Below, one piece after another: positions 35,139 through 44,567 of a DNA stretch of 64,000 bases; positions within the stretch are counted from its first letter, which is position 1; the number at the start of each line of letters is the position of its first letter. This DNA is from Reyranella sp. (GTDB lineage: Bacteria > Pseudomonadota > Alphaproteobacteria > Reyranellales > Reyranellaceae), in NCBI RefSeq assembly GCF_004297265.1, contig NZ_SCUT01000036.1, positions 1 to 64,000 of the forward strand. The letters run 5' to 3'. Made by a program: the position numbers and the translations under genes. Below the pieces are notes generated by a model, which made no database searches, was not told the origin of the DNA, and was given only the letters and a program-made list of their open reading frames with translations.

Positions 35139-36126
35139 GAAAGGCTTGTAGCATGGACCGGGCCGCCGCGGCGGGGGTCAGCCGGCCGGCCTCGACTTCG
35201 CGCTCCAGGCCTCCGACCAGCCGGCGCACGTCGGGATGAGCCTTCAGTTCCGCCAGCAGGGTCTCGCCGACCTCGTTCCACATCCAGGCGCGGGCTTGTT
35301 CGGCGCGGCGCTTCTGGATGCCCTTCTCGCCCACGGCCTGGTTGAAACGCTCGACGACATCCCAGATCTCGACCACGCCGTCGCCCGTCTGCGCGGAGCA
35401 GGTGGTGACCTCGGGCGTCCAGCCGGGGGTCGGCGAACGCAGCATGCGCAGCGCGTGCTGGTAGTCGGCGGCGGAGCGCCGCGCGGTCGCCTTGAGGTCG
35501 CCGTCGGCCTTGTTGACCACGATCAGGTCGGCGAGTTCGATCACGCCCCGCTTGATGCCCTGCAGGTCGTCGCCGCCAGCCGGCAGCAGCAGCACGATGA
35601 ACATGTCGACCATGTCGGAGACCGCGGTCTCGGACTGGCCGACGCCCACCGTCTCGACGATCACGGTGTCGAACCCGGCGGCTTCCACCAGCAGCATCGT
35701 CTCCCGCGTGCGCCGGGCGACACCGCCCAGGGTAATGCCGGCCGGCGAGGGGCGGATGAAGGCCGCGCGACGGCGCGACAGTTCCTCCATGCGCGTCTTG
35801 TCGCCCAGGATCGAGCCGCCGCCGCGCTTGGACGAAGGATCGATCGCCAGCACGGCCAGCGACTGGCCCCGGTCCAGCAGCGACAGGCCGAAGCGCTCGA
35901 TCAGGGTGGACTTGCCGACGCCGGGCACGCCGGTGATGCCGAGCCGCACGGACTTGCCGGTATGCGGCAGCACCTCGGCCAAAAGCGCGTCGGCACGCGC
36001 GCGATGGTCGCTGCGCGTCGATTCGATCAGGGTGATGGCCTGCGCCAGCGCCCGCCGGTCGCCCTTCAGCAGGGGCTCGAGAAGCGGATCGGCCGGCACG
36101 CCGGAAATCGCTGCGGACGCACTCAT
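35128..36126 (-). CDS. meaB: Methylmalonyl-CoA mutase-associated GTPase MeaB
   Basis: 332 residues. It is a G3E-type GTPase: Walker [43 protein letters not shown], the switch [12 protein letters not shown] and the base-specificity VVNKADGD. The C-terminal dimerisation helices follow. MeaB (ArgK) protects and reloads methylmalonyl-CoA mutase with adenosylcobalamin. The mutase gene lies 13-16 kb away at 49496-51652, not adjacent. It begins [14 protein letters not shown] at 36126, 15 bp after the MFS gene stop. Confidence 0.95.
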   Translation of the reverse strand: MSASAAISGVPADPLLEPLLKGDRRALAQAITLIESTRSDHRARADALLAEVLPHTGKSVRLGITGVPGVGKSTLIERFGLSLLDRGQSLAVLAIDPSSKRGGGSILGDKTRMEELSRRRAAFIRPSPAGITLGGVARRTRETMLLVEAAGFDTVIVETVGVGQSETAVSDMVDMFIVLLLPAGGDDLQGIKRGVIELADLIVVNKADGDLKATARRSAADYQHALRMLRSPTPGWTPEVTTCSAQTGDGVVEIWDVVERFNQAVGEKGIQKRRAEQARAWMWNEVGETLLAELKAHPDVRRLVGGLEREVEAGRLTPAAAARSMLQAFHGR

Positions 36127-36141
36127 CGGCGGCCAGACTTA

Positions 36142-37299
36142 TCAGCCGCGGCGGCGCATTGCCAGCAAAGCGCCGACTGTCGCGATTGCGTAGAAGAAGC
36201 CCAGAGTCCAGCCGAGGCCGGGCTCACCGACCGCATCCATGGCCGCCCCGGTGAGCGGCCGCCCCACGAGCCCGCCCACGACGTAGATCAAGCTGAAGGC
36301 GGTATTGGCGCGGGCGATGTCGCCGCCGTTGAAGCGCTGGCCGAGCAGCGCCAGGCCCACCGGATAGATCGCGAACGAGATGCCGCCCCACAGCATGATG
36401 ACGCCCACGATCGAGAGCGACTGCGCCGGCACGAAGGTGAGGCCGACCACCAGCGCCGCACTGACGATGGCGAGCCCCGCCAGCACGCCCCGCCGGTCGA
36501 AATGGTCGGCCAGCCAGCCGATCGGCCATTGCAGGGCGACGTTGCCGACGACGAACGCCGACAGCCACAGCGCACCGGTCTCCGGCGCGACGCCGGCGCT
36601 GACCGCGTAGACGGGCAGGAAGCTGAAGGCGACCTGCTCGCCGAGGCCGCCGGCGAAGGCCGCCAGCATGGCCAGCGGGGCGGCCACGATGATCGAGGCA
36701 TAGCCGCTGTCCTTGTGATGCCGGATCGCCGGCGCCCGGTAGCGGTAGGGCAGCAGCGGCAACGCCACGAGAAGGGCGAGTCCGGCGCAGGTGAGGAACG
36801 GCACCGGCCCGTAGACTCCGACGACCTGCAGCACGAAGGGCCCGAGCGCCATGCCGCCCGCGAACATCGCGGCATAGATCGCCATGACCCGGCCCCGCCG
36901 CTTCTCCTCGACGACGAGGTTCATCCAGATCTCGCTCACCACCCAAGGCACGCCGCCGACCGCGCCGTGCAGGAAAGTGAGCGCGAACCACGCGACCGGG
37001 TTCGTGGTCAGCGTATAGCCGACCGTGCACAGGGAACCGGCCAGGACCGCAGCCAGGATGAGCGGCACGGCGCCGAAGCGCGCGGCCAGCCGCGGAATGT
37101 ACGGGCCGGTGGTGAGCATGCCGATCGCCCAGCCCGCGGCGATGATCCCGATGGTCAGCTTGTCCGCGCCCTGCCGCTCCAGCGCGAGCGGTACCAGCGG
37201 CATTGCGGCGCCCGACTGCAGGCCGATGGCGGCACAGGCGGTGAAGACGGGAACGAGGGAACGCCAGGAGCCGGTGGCTGCCGGCCTAATCGGCGACAC
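36142..37299 (-). CDS. Major facilitator superfamily transporter (YbfB/YfcJ-like)
   Basis: 385 residues, about 12 membrane helices. SLVPVFTACAAIGLQSGAAMPLVPLALERQGADKLTIG resembles the MFS group often annotated as YcaD/YfcJ-like sugar or drug carriers; FLHGAVGGVPWVVSEIWMNLVV is a conserved helix 4-5 region. The start is GTG 37299, overlapping the ABC exporter stop by 14 bp, so it is probably translated from the same mRNA. The substrate is unknown. Confidence 0.88.
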   Translation of the reverse strand: MSPIRPAATGSWRSLVPVFTACAAIGLQSGAAMPLVPLALERQGADKLTIGIIAAGWAIGMLTTGPYIPRLAARFGAVPLILAAVLAGSLCTVGYTLTTNPVAWFALTFLHGAVGGVPWVVSEIWMNLVVEEKRRGRVMAIYAAMFAGGMALGPFVLQVVGVYGPVPFLTCAGLALLVALPLLPYRYRAPAIRHHKDSGYASIIVAAPLAMLAAFAGGLGEQVAFSFLPVYAVSAGVAPETGALWLSAFVVGNVALQWPIGWLADHFDRRGVLAGLAIVSAALVVGLTFVPAQSLSIVGVIMLWGGISFAIYPVGLALLGQRFNGGDIARANTAFSLIYVVGGLVGRPLTGAAMDAVGEPGLGWTLGFFYAIATVGALLAMRRRG

Positions 37300-39154
37300 G
37301 CAAATGCCCCTCTCCCCTCAAGGACGCCGCCTCCTCGACCCGGCGCTCGGCCTCGGCGGCGGCCTCCTGCTGGCGACGCCACATGTCGGCGTAGAGGCCG
37401 TTGCGGGCCAGCAGTTCGCCGTGGCGACCGCGCTCGGCGACGCGGCCGCGGTCGAGGACCACGATCTCGTCGGCGTTGACGATGGTCGACAGGCGATGGG
37501 CGATGATCACCGTGGTGCGGCCGCGGCTCACCTCTTCGAGCGAGCGCTGGATCTCCTGCTCGGTGCGCGTGTCGAGGGCGCTGGTCGCCTCGTCGAACAA
37601 CAGGATGCGCGGGTTCTTCAGGATGGTGCGGGCGATCGCCACGCGCTGCTTCTCGCCGCCCGAGAGCTTCAGCCCGCGCTCGCCCACCGTGGTGTCGTAG
37701 CCCAGCGGCAAGGCCATGATGAAATCGTGGATGCGGGCCAGCCGGGCCGCCTCCTCGACCTGCTCGCGCGTGCAGTTCGGCCGGCCGTAGCAGATATTGT
37801 AGTAGATCGTATCGTTGAACAGCACCGTGTCCTGCGGGACGACGCCGATGGCGGCCCGCAGGCTCGCCTGCTGGACGTCGCGGATATCCTGCCCGTCGAT
37901 GCGCACATGGCCCGCCGACACATCGTAGAAGCGGAACAGGATGCGCGAGATCGTCGACTTGCCGGCGCCGCTCGAGCCGACGATGGCCACGGTGTGGCCG
38001 GGCGCCACGCGGAAACTGACATCGTGCAGGATCGGACGGGACGGCTCGTAGCAGAAGTCGACATGGTCGAAGACGATCTCAGCCCCGGCGACGGCGAGCG
38101 GCGGGGCGCCCGGCTTGTCGGCGATCTCGGCCGGCACGTCGAGCAGGCCGAACATTTTCTCCATGTTCACCAGCGCGTTGCGGATTTCGCGATAGGCGAA
38201 GCCCAGCATGTTGAGCGGCATGTAGAGCTGGATCAGGAAGGCGTTCACCGCGACGAAGTCGCCGATCGTCATCGTGCCGGCGATGACGCCCTGGCCCGCC
38301 ATTCCCATGACCGCGACCAGGCCGACGGAAATGATGGCGCCCTGCCCGATGTTGAGCAACGAGAGTGTGCGGCTGGAGCGGATGGCGGCGTCCTCGTAGC
38401 GCCGGCGGCCGACATCGTAGCGCCGCGCCTCGTGCGCCTCGTTGCCGAAATACTTCACGGTCTCGAAGTTCAGCAGGCTGTCGATCGCCTTGGCATTCGC
38501 CTCGGTATCGGCCTCGTTCATCGAGCGCACGAACTTGATGCGCCATTCCGAGAACACGATCGAGAAGACGATGTAGACGCCGACCACGACCAGCGTCACG
38601 ACGGAGAAGCGCCAGTCGTAGAGGCTCCACAGGATGGCCCCGACCAGGACGATCTCGAACAGCGTCGGCAGGATGTTGAAGGTCGTGAAGCGGATCAGGA
38701 AGTCCATGCCCTGCGTGCCGCGCTCGATGACGCGGCTGATGCCGCCGGTCTGCCGCTCCAGATGGAATCGCAGAGACAGTGCATGGAGATGCCCGAACAC
38801 TTCGAGCGCCAGATTGCGGATCGCCCGCTGGGCCACCGGGGCGAAAACGGCGTCCCGGATTTCGCCGAAGGCCTGCGCGGCCACGCGGGCGACGCCGTAG
38901 GCCACGATCAGCGCGATCGGCACCGCGACTGCCTGCGCGGCAGGCGTTCCCAGCGCATCCACCGCGCCCTTGTAAAGGATCGGGACGTAGACGTTCGTGA
39001 CCTTGGCCACCACCAGCAGCACCAGGGCGATCACCACCCGCGTGCGCAGCGCCATTTCATTCTTCGGCCACAAATGGCGTCCGAGAATCTTGATGACGTC
39101 CCAGACGCGGGGGCCGTCGACCTTGGGAATGCCGTCAGGGCCGGGATTCGACAT
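37286..39154 (-). CDS. Atm1-type ABC exporter (ABCB7/HMT1 family)
   Basis: 622 residues, a half-transporter. The N-terminal membrane domain of six helices contains FAYREIRNALVNMEKMFGLLDV, a signature of the Atm1/ABCB7 group; the ATPase domain has Walker A VGSSGAGKSTISRILFR, signature LSGGEKQRVAIARTILKN and Walker B RILLFDEATSALD. Bacterial relatives export glutathione-linked metals and related sulphur compounds. It forms a homodimer. The start MSNPGPDGIPKV at 39154 is the first Met. It heads an operon with the MFS, meaB and YcgN-like genes (39154 to 34656). Confidence 0.93.
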   Translation of the reverse strand: MSNPGPDGIPKVDGPRVWDVIKILGRHLWPKNEMALRTRVVIALVLLVVAKVTNVYVPILYKGAVDALGTPAAQAVAVPIALIVAYGVARVAAQAFGEIRDAVFAPVAQRAIRNLALEVFGHLHALSLRFHLERQTGGISRVIERGTQGMDFLIRFTTFNILPTLFEIVLVGAILWSLYDWRFSVVTLVVVGVYIVFSIVFSEWRIKFVRSMNEADTEANAKAIDSLLNFETVKYFGNEAHEARRYDVGRRRYEDAAIRSSRTLSLLNIGQGAIISVGLVAVMGMAGQGVIAGTMTIGDFVAVNAFLIQLYMPLNMLGFAYREIRNALVNMEKMFGLLDVPAEIADKPGAPPLAVAGAEIVFDHVDFCYEPSRPILHDVSFRVAPGHTVAIVGSSGAGKSTISRILFRFYDVSAGHVRIDGQDIRDVQQASLRAAIGVVPQDTVLFNDTIYYNICYGRPNCTREQVEEAARLARIHDFIMALPLGYDTTVGERGLKLSGGEKQRVAIARTILKNPRILLFDEATSALDTRTEQEIQRSLEEVSRGRTTVIIAHRLSTIVNADEIVVLDRGRVAERGRHGELLARNGLYADMWRRQQEAAAEAERRVEEAASLRGEGHLRVAD

Positions 39155-39260
39155 GAACGAAAAATGCCTTATTGGGCCACCATGTTGGGTGGCGAAGGGA
39201 GCGTCCGGCTTCTATCGTGCCCGGGGAGCCGACGTAAGCCCTTCCGGGAAAGGGAGTCTC

Positions 39261-40094
39261 ATGAGATTTCGTAGGGCGTTGGTGGCGATAGCCTTGAGTG
39301 TGGGTGCACCTGCCGCGGTGTCGGCCGAGGCATCGGCCCAGGACGCACGACAGGTCGACATCGCCTACGAAATCACCTTCGCGGGCCTGTCGGGCTTCCG
39401 CATCGACGTCACCGCCAAGTTCAACGGTGCGAACTATGATGTCGAGAGCCGGACCTTCAAGGAAGGCCTCCTGCGCGCGGTCACCATGCATTATGACGGC
39501 CGCAATCGCGCCTGGGGCGGTTTCTCGACGCAGGGCGCACGCCCGTCCGCCGGCTCGCTGTCGATCGTCGTCGGCGACAAGCCGCGCACCTGGATCGCAC
39601 AATATGGCGGCGGCACGATGCAGGAGCAGCACAACCCGGCCTACAAGCCGTCGCCGCAGAACACCATCTCCGAGGAGCAGCGCCGCGGTTCGCTCGATCC
39701 GCTCTCGGCCGCGCTCAGCGTCGGCATGGCCGGCGACGCGGCCTGCGACCGCACGGTGCAGACCAACGACGGCAAGCGCCGCATCGACGTCATCATCAGG
39801 AAGGTCGGCACCGAGCCCGCCGCGAAAGCGGGCGTTCCCGGGGCGCAGGGCGACCTGCTCATCTGCGAGATTTCCACCAGGCGCATCGCCGGCGAGTTCG
39901 ACGAGGCGCCCAAGGAGGCCGAGGCCGAGCGCGACCGCCCGATGCGCGTCTGGTTCGCCCGCCTGGACCAGACCCAGATGCGCTATCCCGCCAAGCTGGA
40001 AGCCCATACCGGTTTCGGCACGATCCGCGGCCGCATCCTCACCTTCCGCGAACGCCCGATGACCCCGGACGAAAGCCAGGCGATGCGGAAGTAG
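39261..40094 (+). CDS. DUF3108 family secreted protein
   Basis: 277 residues with a signal peptide (MRFRRALVAIALSVGAPAAVSAEASAQDA). The body (VDIAYEITFAGLSGFRIDVTAKFNGANYDVES; YKPSPQNTISEEQRRGSLDPLSAAL) is the DUF3108 pattern, a beta-rich periplasmic family. Its partner in some bacteria is unknown. ATG 39261 has AAAGGGA upstream and begins the signal peptide; the longer frame to 38997 overlaps the exporter. Two Cys (AACDRT, LLICEIS) could pair. It is divergent from the exporter operon. Confidence 0.8.
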   Translation: MRFRRALVAIALSVGAPAAVSAEASAQDARQVDIAYEITFAGLSGFRIDVTAKFNGANYDVESRTFKEGLLRAVTMHYDGRNRAWGGFSTQGARPSAGSLSIVVGDKPRTWIAQYGGGTMQEQHNPAYKPSPQNTISEEQRRGSLDPLSAALSVGMAGDAACDRTVQTNDGKRRIDVIIRKVGTEPAAKAGVPGAQGDLLICEISTRRIAGEFDEAPKEAEAERDRPMRVWFARLDQTQMRYPAKLEAHTGFGTIRGRILTFRERPMTPDESQAMRK

Positions 40095-40459
40095 CTCCGC
40101 ATCAGTTCGCTCTCGTTTCCCCGAGAATCACGAGGGCGAAACGTCTGCCCAGGGCGGGTGAGCCGCCGCCAGGGCCGGGATCGCTTCGATCCGCCGGATA
40201 CTCATCGACGAACCCGTCGTTCTGACTTCCCACCAGTTGCACGGACGCCGGATGCAGGCGGGCCGGCGGGCCGGCGCTTGCCCGCAAGGTGCACAGCACT
40301 CCTCAACATCGCCCCGTCGCCGGCCGTCACCGGGCCTCCAACATCATTGGAATCCGCTTGGCGGCACCGCTGGATGATTCGGGTTTGAATAATCTTTCAA
40401 AATACGGAAAGAGTATACAATAAGCAAAAAACGGCCGCCGAACGGACCGAGGAGGAACT
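40095..40459. other. 365-bp intergenic region upstream of the TRAP operon
   Basis: No convincing gene is seen on either strand; a 65-codon minus frame (40102-40299) has no recognisable features. The last 80 bp turn AT-rich before the TTG start at 40460, with the inverted repeat described at 40384-40401 and a -10-like TACAAT at 40416-40421. A ribosome binding site GAGGAGGA lies at 40449-40456. This is the probable promoter/operator region of the nine-gene catabolic operon. Confidence 0.5.
40384..40401. promoter_or_regulatory. Candidate operator: TTTGAA-N6-TTCAAA
   Basis: A perfect 6-bp inverted repeat, TTTGAATAATCTTTCAAA, lies about 60 bp before the first gene of the catabolic operon and just upstream of TACAAT (40416-40421). 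IclR-type regulators bind short palindromes in such positions, and an IclR gene lies at the far end of the operon. The match is inferred by eye only. Confidence 0.3.
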
Positions 40460-40969
40460 TTGGTCAAAGTCATCCGTGCCTGCGAGAACGGTGCCCGATA
40501 CCTCGGCATTGCCGCGACCGTCGCAATCATGGCGATCATCGCGTGCGACGTGGTCCTCCGTTACGCATTCAATGCGCCGCTCGCCTGGGCCTACGAATTC
40601 ATAGGGCTCTATGTAATGGCTGCGCTGTTTTTCCTGCCACTGGCGTACGTACAGCGTTGTCACGGCAACATCGCCGTCGACCTTTTCGTCAAGCTGCTGC
40701 CCCTGCCGGTACGGTCCGCCTTCACGCGCCTGGGCAACGTGCTTGCGGCCTCCGTCTTCGCGATCGCGTGCGGTGCCTTCGCGGTGAAGGCGCTCGACGC
40801 CTTCCGGAGCGGCGACGAGATCATCGGTCCCTACATCTGGGTCACTTGGCCGATCTACACCATCGTCGCGGTCGGGCTGGGCCTGTTCGTGCTGCGCCTG
40901 CTGCTCCAGGTCTTCCAGTCCGAATCAACTCTCCAGCACGACGCCGCCGAGGGGGACCACGGCATATGA
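40460..40969 (+). CDS. TRAP transporter small membrane subunit (DctQ-like)
   Basis: 169 residues with four membrane helices (LGIAATVAIMAIIACDVVLRY, FIGLYVMAALFFLPLAYV, GNVLAASVFAIACGAFAV, PIYTIVAVGLGLFVLRLLL). The VVLRYAFNAPLAWAYEF start is typical of DctQ. It starts with TTG 40460 behind GAGGAGGA. It overlaps the large-permease gene by 4 bp (ATGA). With the DctM- and DctP-like proteins it forms a sodium-driven importer for a carboxylate. Confidence 0.9.
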   Translation: MVKVIRACENGARYLGIAATVAIMAIIACDVVLRYAFNAPLAWAYEFIGLYVMAALFFLPLAYVQRCHGNIAVDLFVKLLPLPVRSAFTRLGNVLAASVFAIACGAFAVKALDAFRSGDEIIGPYIWVTWPIYTIVAVGLGLFVLRLLLQVFQSESTLQHDAAEGDHGI

Positions 40970-42255
40970 GCCCCGTTCTGATCGCCTGCCTCCTGCTGGG
41001 AGGACTGCTGCTGTTCGGCGTACCCGTAGCCTTCTCGCTGGCCATCGCCGGCGCGGTGGGCCTGTTCATGATCGGCGGTTGGGACAGTCTGGTCGGGATC
41101 CTCGAGACGACGACGCTGTCGAGCGTCAGCGCCTACGAACTGGTCTCGATCCCGATGTTCATCCTGATGGCCGAGTTCGTCATCCTGAGCGGCATCGCCA
41201 ACGGGCTCTTCGAGGCGGCCTCCCTGTGGGTCGGCCGTGTTCGCGGCGGTCTGGCGATGGCTACCGCCCTGGCCGGTGCCGGGTTCGGTGCGATCTCGGG
41301 CTCCAGTACCGCTTCCGCCGCCACGCTGGCTTCGACGAGCCTGCCCGCGATGCTGCGCCAGGGCTACGATCCCAAGCTGGCCAGCGGCGTCGTCGCGATC
41401 TCCGGCACGCTGGCGATGCTGATCCCGCCAAGCGTTGCATTGGTCCTCTACGGCGTCATCGCCGACATCAGCGTCGGCAAGCTGCTGATTGCAGGCGTCA
41501 TCCCCGGCCTCATCGTCACCCTGGCCATCATACTCACGGTCTACGTGATCGTGCTGTTCGACCCCAAGGCGGCTCCGACGGCGGTCTCCGTTCCCTGGCG
41601 CGTGAAGTTTGCGGCGTTGAAGGAACTGGGGCCGATGCTGCTGCTCTTCGGGCTGATCACGGTGTGCATCTACACCGGCCTCTCGACCCCGACCGAGGCC
41701 TCGGCGATCGGCGCGATCGGCGCGCTGGGCCTCGCGGTGCGCAGCGGAAACTTCAGCCTCACCGCCTTCGTGTCGGCCTGTTCCCGGTCGGCGCGGACCA
41801 CCTGCATGATCCTGCTGATCATCGTCGGCGCGCATATCTTCGGCTACTTCTTCACGCTGACGCGGACGACCTATTCGATCGTGACGTGGGTCTCGGCGCT
41901 GCCGCTAGATCCCTTCGTCATCCTGGCCATCATCCTGTTCGGCTACATCGTGCTCGGCTGCGTGATGGATCAGGCGGCCATCCTCATCCTGACGGTGCCG
42001 GTGGTATTGCCGGTCATCAAGGCGCTGGGCTTCGACCCGGTGTGGTTCGGGGTCATGGTGGTCGTCACCGCCGAACTGGGCATGGTGACTCCACCAGTGG
42101 GACTCAATGTCTTCGTCGTCTCGAAAACGACGGGCATGCCGCTCGGCACCGTGTTCCACGGCGTCTGGCCGCACGTCATCGCTCACATCCTCGTCCTGGC
42201 GCTGCTGACGGTCCTGCCGGGACTGGTGATGTGGCTTCCGTCCAACATGCAGTGA
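40966..42255 (+). CDS. TRAP transporter large membrane subunit (DctM-like)
   Basis: 429 residues, about 12 membrane segments. It has the DctM signatures GVPVAFSLAIAGAVGLFMIGG, FGAISGSSTASAATLASTSLPAM and GYDPKLASGVVAISGTLAMLIPPS, and a C-terminal GMVTPPVGLNVFVV. It carries the transport path. Starts ATG 40966 within the DctQ stop; the binding protein follows 19 bp later. Confidence 0.95.
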   Translation: MSPVLIACLLLGGLLLFGVPVAFSLAIAGAVGLFMIGGWDSLVGILETTTLSSVSAYELVSIPMFILMAEFVILSGIANGLFEAASLWVGRVRGGLAMATALAGAGFGAISGSSTASAATLASTSLPAMLRQGYDPKLASGVVAISGTLAMLIPPSVALVLYGVIADISVGKLLIAGVIPGLIVTLAIILTVYVIVLFDPKAAPTAVSVPWRVKFAALKELGPMLLLFGLITVCIYTGLSTPTEASAIGAIGALGLAVRSGNFSLTAFVSACSRSARTTCMILLIIVGAHIFGYFFTLTRTTYSIVTWVSALPLDPFVILAIILFGYIVLGCVMDQAAILILTVPVVLPVIKALGFDPVWFGVMVVVTAELGMVTPPVGLNVFVVSKTTGMPLGTVFHGVWPHVIAHILVLALLTVLPGLVMWLPSNMQ

Positions 42256-42274
42256 AGAAAGCAGGAGGATTCAC

Positions 42275-43300
42275 ATGAAGATCGCACATTTCGGCATGCC
42301 GCTGCTGGCGCTCGTCGCCGTCGCCGGATCGGCCGCGACGGCCTCGGCCCAGATCGTCATCAAGATCGCCGATTCGTTTCCCGCCGGCCATTACGTCGTC
42401 GAGAACATGACCAAGCCGTGGATGGAAGAGGTCACCAAGCAGACCGGCGGCAAGGTGAAGTTCGAGTATTATCCGGCCGAGCAGCTCGGCAAGGCCAAGG
42501 ACATGCTGTCGCTCACGCAGAGCGGCGTGGCCGACATGGCCTATGTCGTTCCGTCCTTTGTGCCCGACAAGATGCCGCTGTCGCCGGTGGCCGAGCTGCC
42601 GCTCGCGGAAGCGGTCGGCTGCAACGGCGCCATGGCCTACTATCATCTCGTCAACTCGGACAGCCAGCTGCGCAAGCTCGACTTCGACGCCAATCGCGTG
42701 CGCCCGCTCCTGGTACAGAACCTGCCGCCCTATCAGGTCTTCACCGCGAAGAAGATCAGTTCGTTGAAAGATCTGCAGGGCATGAAGATCCGTGTCACGG
42801 GCTCGGCCAAGGCCGCCGTCATCCAGCGCATCGGCGCGGTGCCGGTCCAGATCCCGACACCGGAAGTTCGTGAGGCGCTGTCGCGCGGAACCGTCGATGG
42901 CATCAACTTTGTCTACACCAGCCTGTTCCCGTACGACCTCAATCCGCTGGTGAAGACCGGCACGGCGGATGTGAACTTCGGCGGCTGGATCTCCAGCTAC
43001 ATCATCAACGACCGCAAGTGGAAGTCCCTGCCGCCCGACGTCCAGCAGGTGATGTCGACGCTGGCGGAGAAGTACTCCCGCCAGAACTGCGAGAAGGTCA
43101 TGACCGACGATGTGCGCGACCGCGACCGGCTCGTGCAGGGCGGCATGTCGCTGCTGCGCCTCACGGACGCCGAGAAGGCCGACTTCGAAGCCAAGACGCG
43201 CGACGTCGCCGACCAGTGGGCCGCCGACCTCGACAAGCGCGGCAAGGCTGGCAGCGTCGTTCTGAAGGAATATCGCGACCAGCTCGCCAAGAAGAACTGA
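42275..43300 (+). CDS. TRAP transporter substrate-binding protein (DctP-like)
   Basis: 341 residues with a signal peptide (MKIAHFGMPLLALVAVAGSAATASAQ). The mature domain keeps the DctP pattern (IKIADSFPAGHYVVENMTKPW, KFEYYPAEQLGKAKDML, and the KIRVTGSAKAAVIQRIGAVPV segment whose Arg contacts the ligand carboxylate in the family). The ligand is a carboxylate but its identity is not visible. A GC-rich hairpin (43315-43337) follows. AGGAGG precedes the ATG. Confidence 0.93.
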   Translation: MKIAHFGMPLLALVAVAGSAATASAQIVIKIADSFPAGHYVVENMTKPWMEEVTKQTGGKVKFEYYPAEQLGKAKDMLSLTQSGVADMAYVVPSFVPDKMPLSPVAELPLAEAVGCNGAMAYYHLVNSDSQLRKLDFDANRVRPLLVQNLPPYQVFTAKKISSLKDLQGMKIRVTGSAKAAVIQRIGAVPVQIPTPEVREALSRGTVDGINFVYTSLFPYDLNPLVKTGTADVNFGGWISSYIINDRKWKSLPPDVQQVMSTLAEKYSRQNCEKVMTDDVRDRDRLVQGGMSLLRLTDAEKADFEAKTRDVADQWAADLDKRGKAGSVVLKEYRDQLAKKN

Positions 43301-43314
43301 CATCACCCGAGTTC

Positions 43315-43337
43315 CCCGGTCCCCTTGCGGGACCGGG
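43315..43337 (+). terminator. GC-rich hairpin after the binding-protein gene (no T-run)
   Basis: CCCGGTCCC (43315-43323) and GGGACCGGG (43329-43337) pair perfectly with a 5-nt loop. It lies inside the operon between dctP and the CoA-transferase and lacks a T-run, so it may stabilise the transporter mRNA or give partial termination rather than end the transcript. Confidence 0.5.
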
Positions 43338-43370
43338 AAGGTGTTCCGCTTTTCCTGGGGTTTCTTGACG

Positions 43371-44567
43371 ATGCCGCTTTCCGGAGTGAAGGTTCTCGAT
43401 CTGACGACGGTGCTCATGGGCCCGTATGCCACGCAGCTCCTGGGCGATTTCGGCGCCGAGGTGACCAAGGTGGAGGCGGCGGGCGGCGATTCGGTCCGCG
43501 GGATCGGCCCCGGCCGCAATGACGGCATGGGCGCGGCCTTCCTCGCGGTCAATCGCAACAAGCGCAGCATCTCGATCGACCTCAAGCAGGAGGGCGGACG
43601 GCAATTGCTGCTCGACCTCGCGCGTCATGCCGACGTGCTTGTCTACAATCTGCGTCCACACGTCATGGAGAAGCTTGGCCTCACCTACGAGGTCTTCGAG
43701 GCGATCAACCCCAGGCTTCTCTATGTCGGCGTCTACGGCTACGGCCGCCACGGCCGCTACGCCAGGCGACCGGCCTACGACGACCTGATCCAGGCGATGA
43801 CGGCCATCCCCTCGCTCTACGCGCAGTCGACAGGCTCGGATCCGCGCTACGTGCCGTTCCCGGTCGTCGACCGCTTCGTCGGCCTGTACGCGGCGATGAC
43901 CATCGCGTCCGCGCTCTACGAGCGCACGCGTTCGGGCCGCGGCCAGCGGATCGACGTGCCGATGTTCGAGACCATGGCCAGCGTCGTGCTGGGAGACCAT
44001 ATCGGCGGACATGCATTCGTCCCGCCGATCGGCCCGCCCGGCTATGCGCGCCAGCTGTCGCGCAGCCGTCGTCCCTACCCCACGCGGGACGGCTACCTCG
44101 CAATCCTCCCCTACAACGACGAGCAATGGCGCCGATTCTTCCGATCGGTCGACAAACTCGAGCTCTTCGAGAACGATCCGCGGTTCGCCGACATCGGGGC
44201 GCGTACGCGCAACATCGATGCGCTCTATGACATCGTGGCCGACATCCTGACCACGCGCACCACCGACGAATGGCTGGAAGTGATGGCCGATGCGGATATT
44301 CCGGCGACTCCTCTCTATGGGCTGGCCGACGTGTTCCAGGATCCGCATCTCCAGGAGGTCGGCTTCTTCCGCGATCGCCAACATCCGACCGAGGGACAGG
44401 TGCTGTCCATGCGCGTGCCGTCGGAATGGTCCCGGACGCCGCCGGCGCATGACCGGCCGGCGCCGCGCCTGGGCGCCGACTTCCGGGACATCCTGAGCGA
44501 GCTGGGGCTTTCGCCCGAACGCATCGAGGCACTCACGGAGGCTGGCGTGGTGAAGGCGTACCAATGA
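43371..44567 (+). CDS. CaiB/BaiF-type CoA-transferase (class III)
   Basis: 398 residues. The fold is marked by LSGVKVLDLTTVLMGPYATQLLGDFGAEVTKVE, SISIDLKQEGGR, NLRPHVMEKLGLTYE and the VVDRFVGLYAAMTIASAL region, where Asp is the acyl-enzyme residue of class III CoA-transferases. It would move CoA onto the imported carboxylate. ATG 43371 is chosen; an upstream GTG at 43341 is less conserved. It overlaps the next CoA-transferase-like gene by 4 bp. Confidence 0.9.
   Translation: MPLSGVKVLDLTTVLMGPYATQLLGDFGAEVTKVEAAGGDSVRGIGPGRNDGMGAAFLAVNRNKRSISIDLKQEGGRQLLLDLARHADVLVYNLRPHVMEKLGLTYEVFEAINPRLLYVGVYGYGRHGRYARRPAYDDLIQAMTAIPSLYAQSTGSDPRYVPFPVVDRFVGLYAAMTIASALYERTRSGRGQRIDVPMFETMASVVLGDHIGGHAFVPPIGPPGYARQLSRSRRPYPTRDGYLAILPYNDEQWRRFFRSVDKLELFENDPRFADIGARTRNIDALYDIVADILTTRTTDEWLEVMADADIPATPLYGLADVFQDPHLQEVGFFRDRQHPTEGQVLSMRVPSEWSRTPPAHDRPAPRLGADFRDILSELGLSPERIEALTEAGVVKAYQ

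Noticed and set aside
40102..40299. 65-codon minus-strand frame in the gap before the TRAP operon
   Set aside because: No ribosome binding site, no conserved motif and no typical codon pattern; treated as non-coding.
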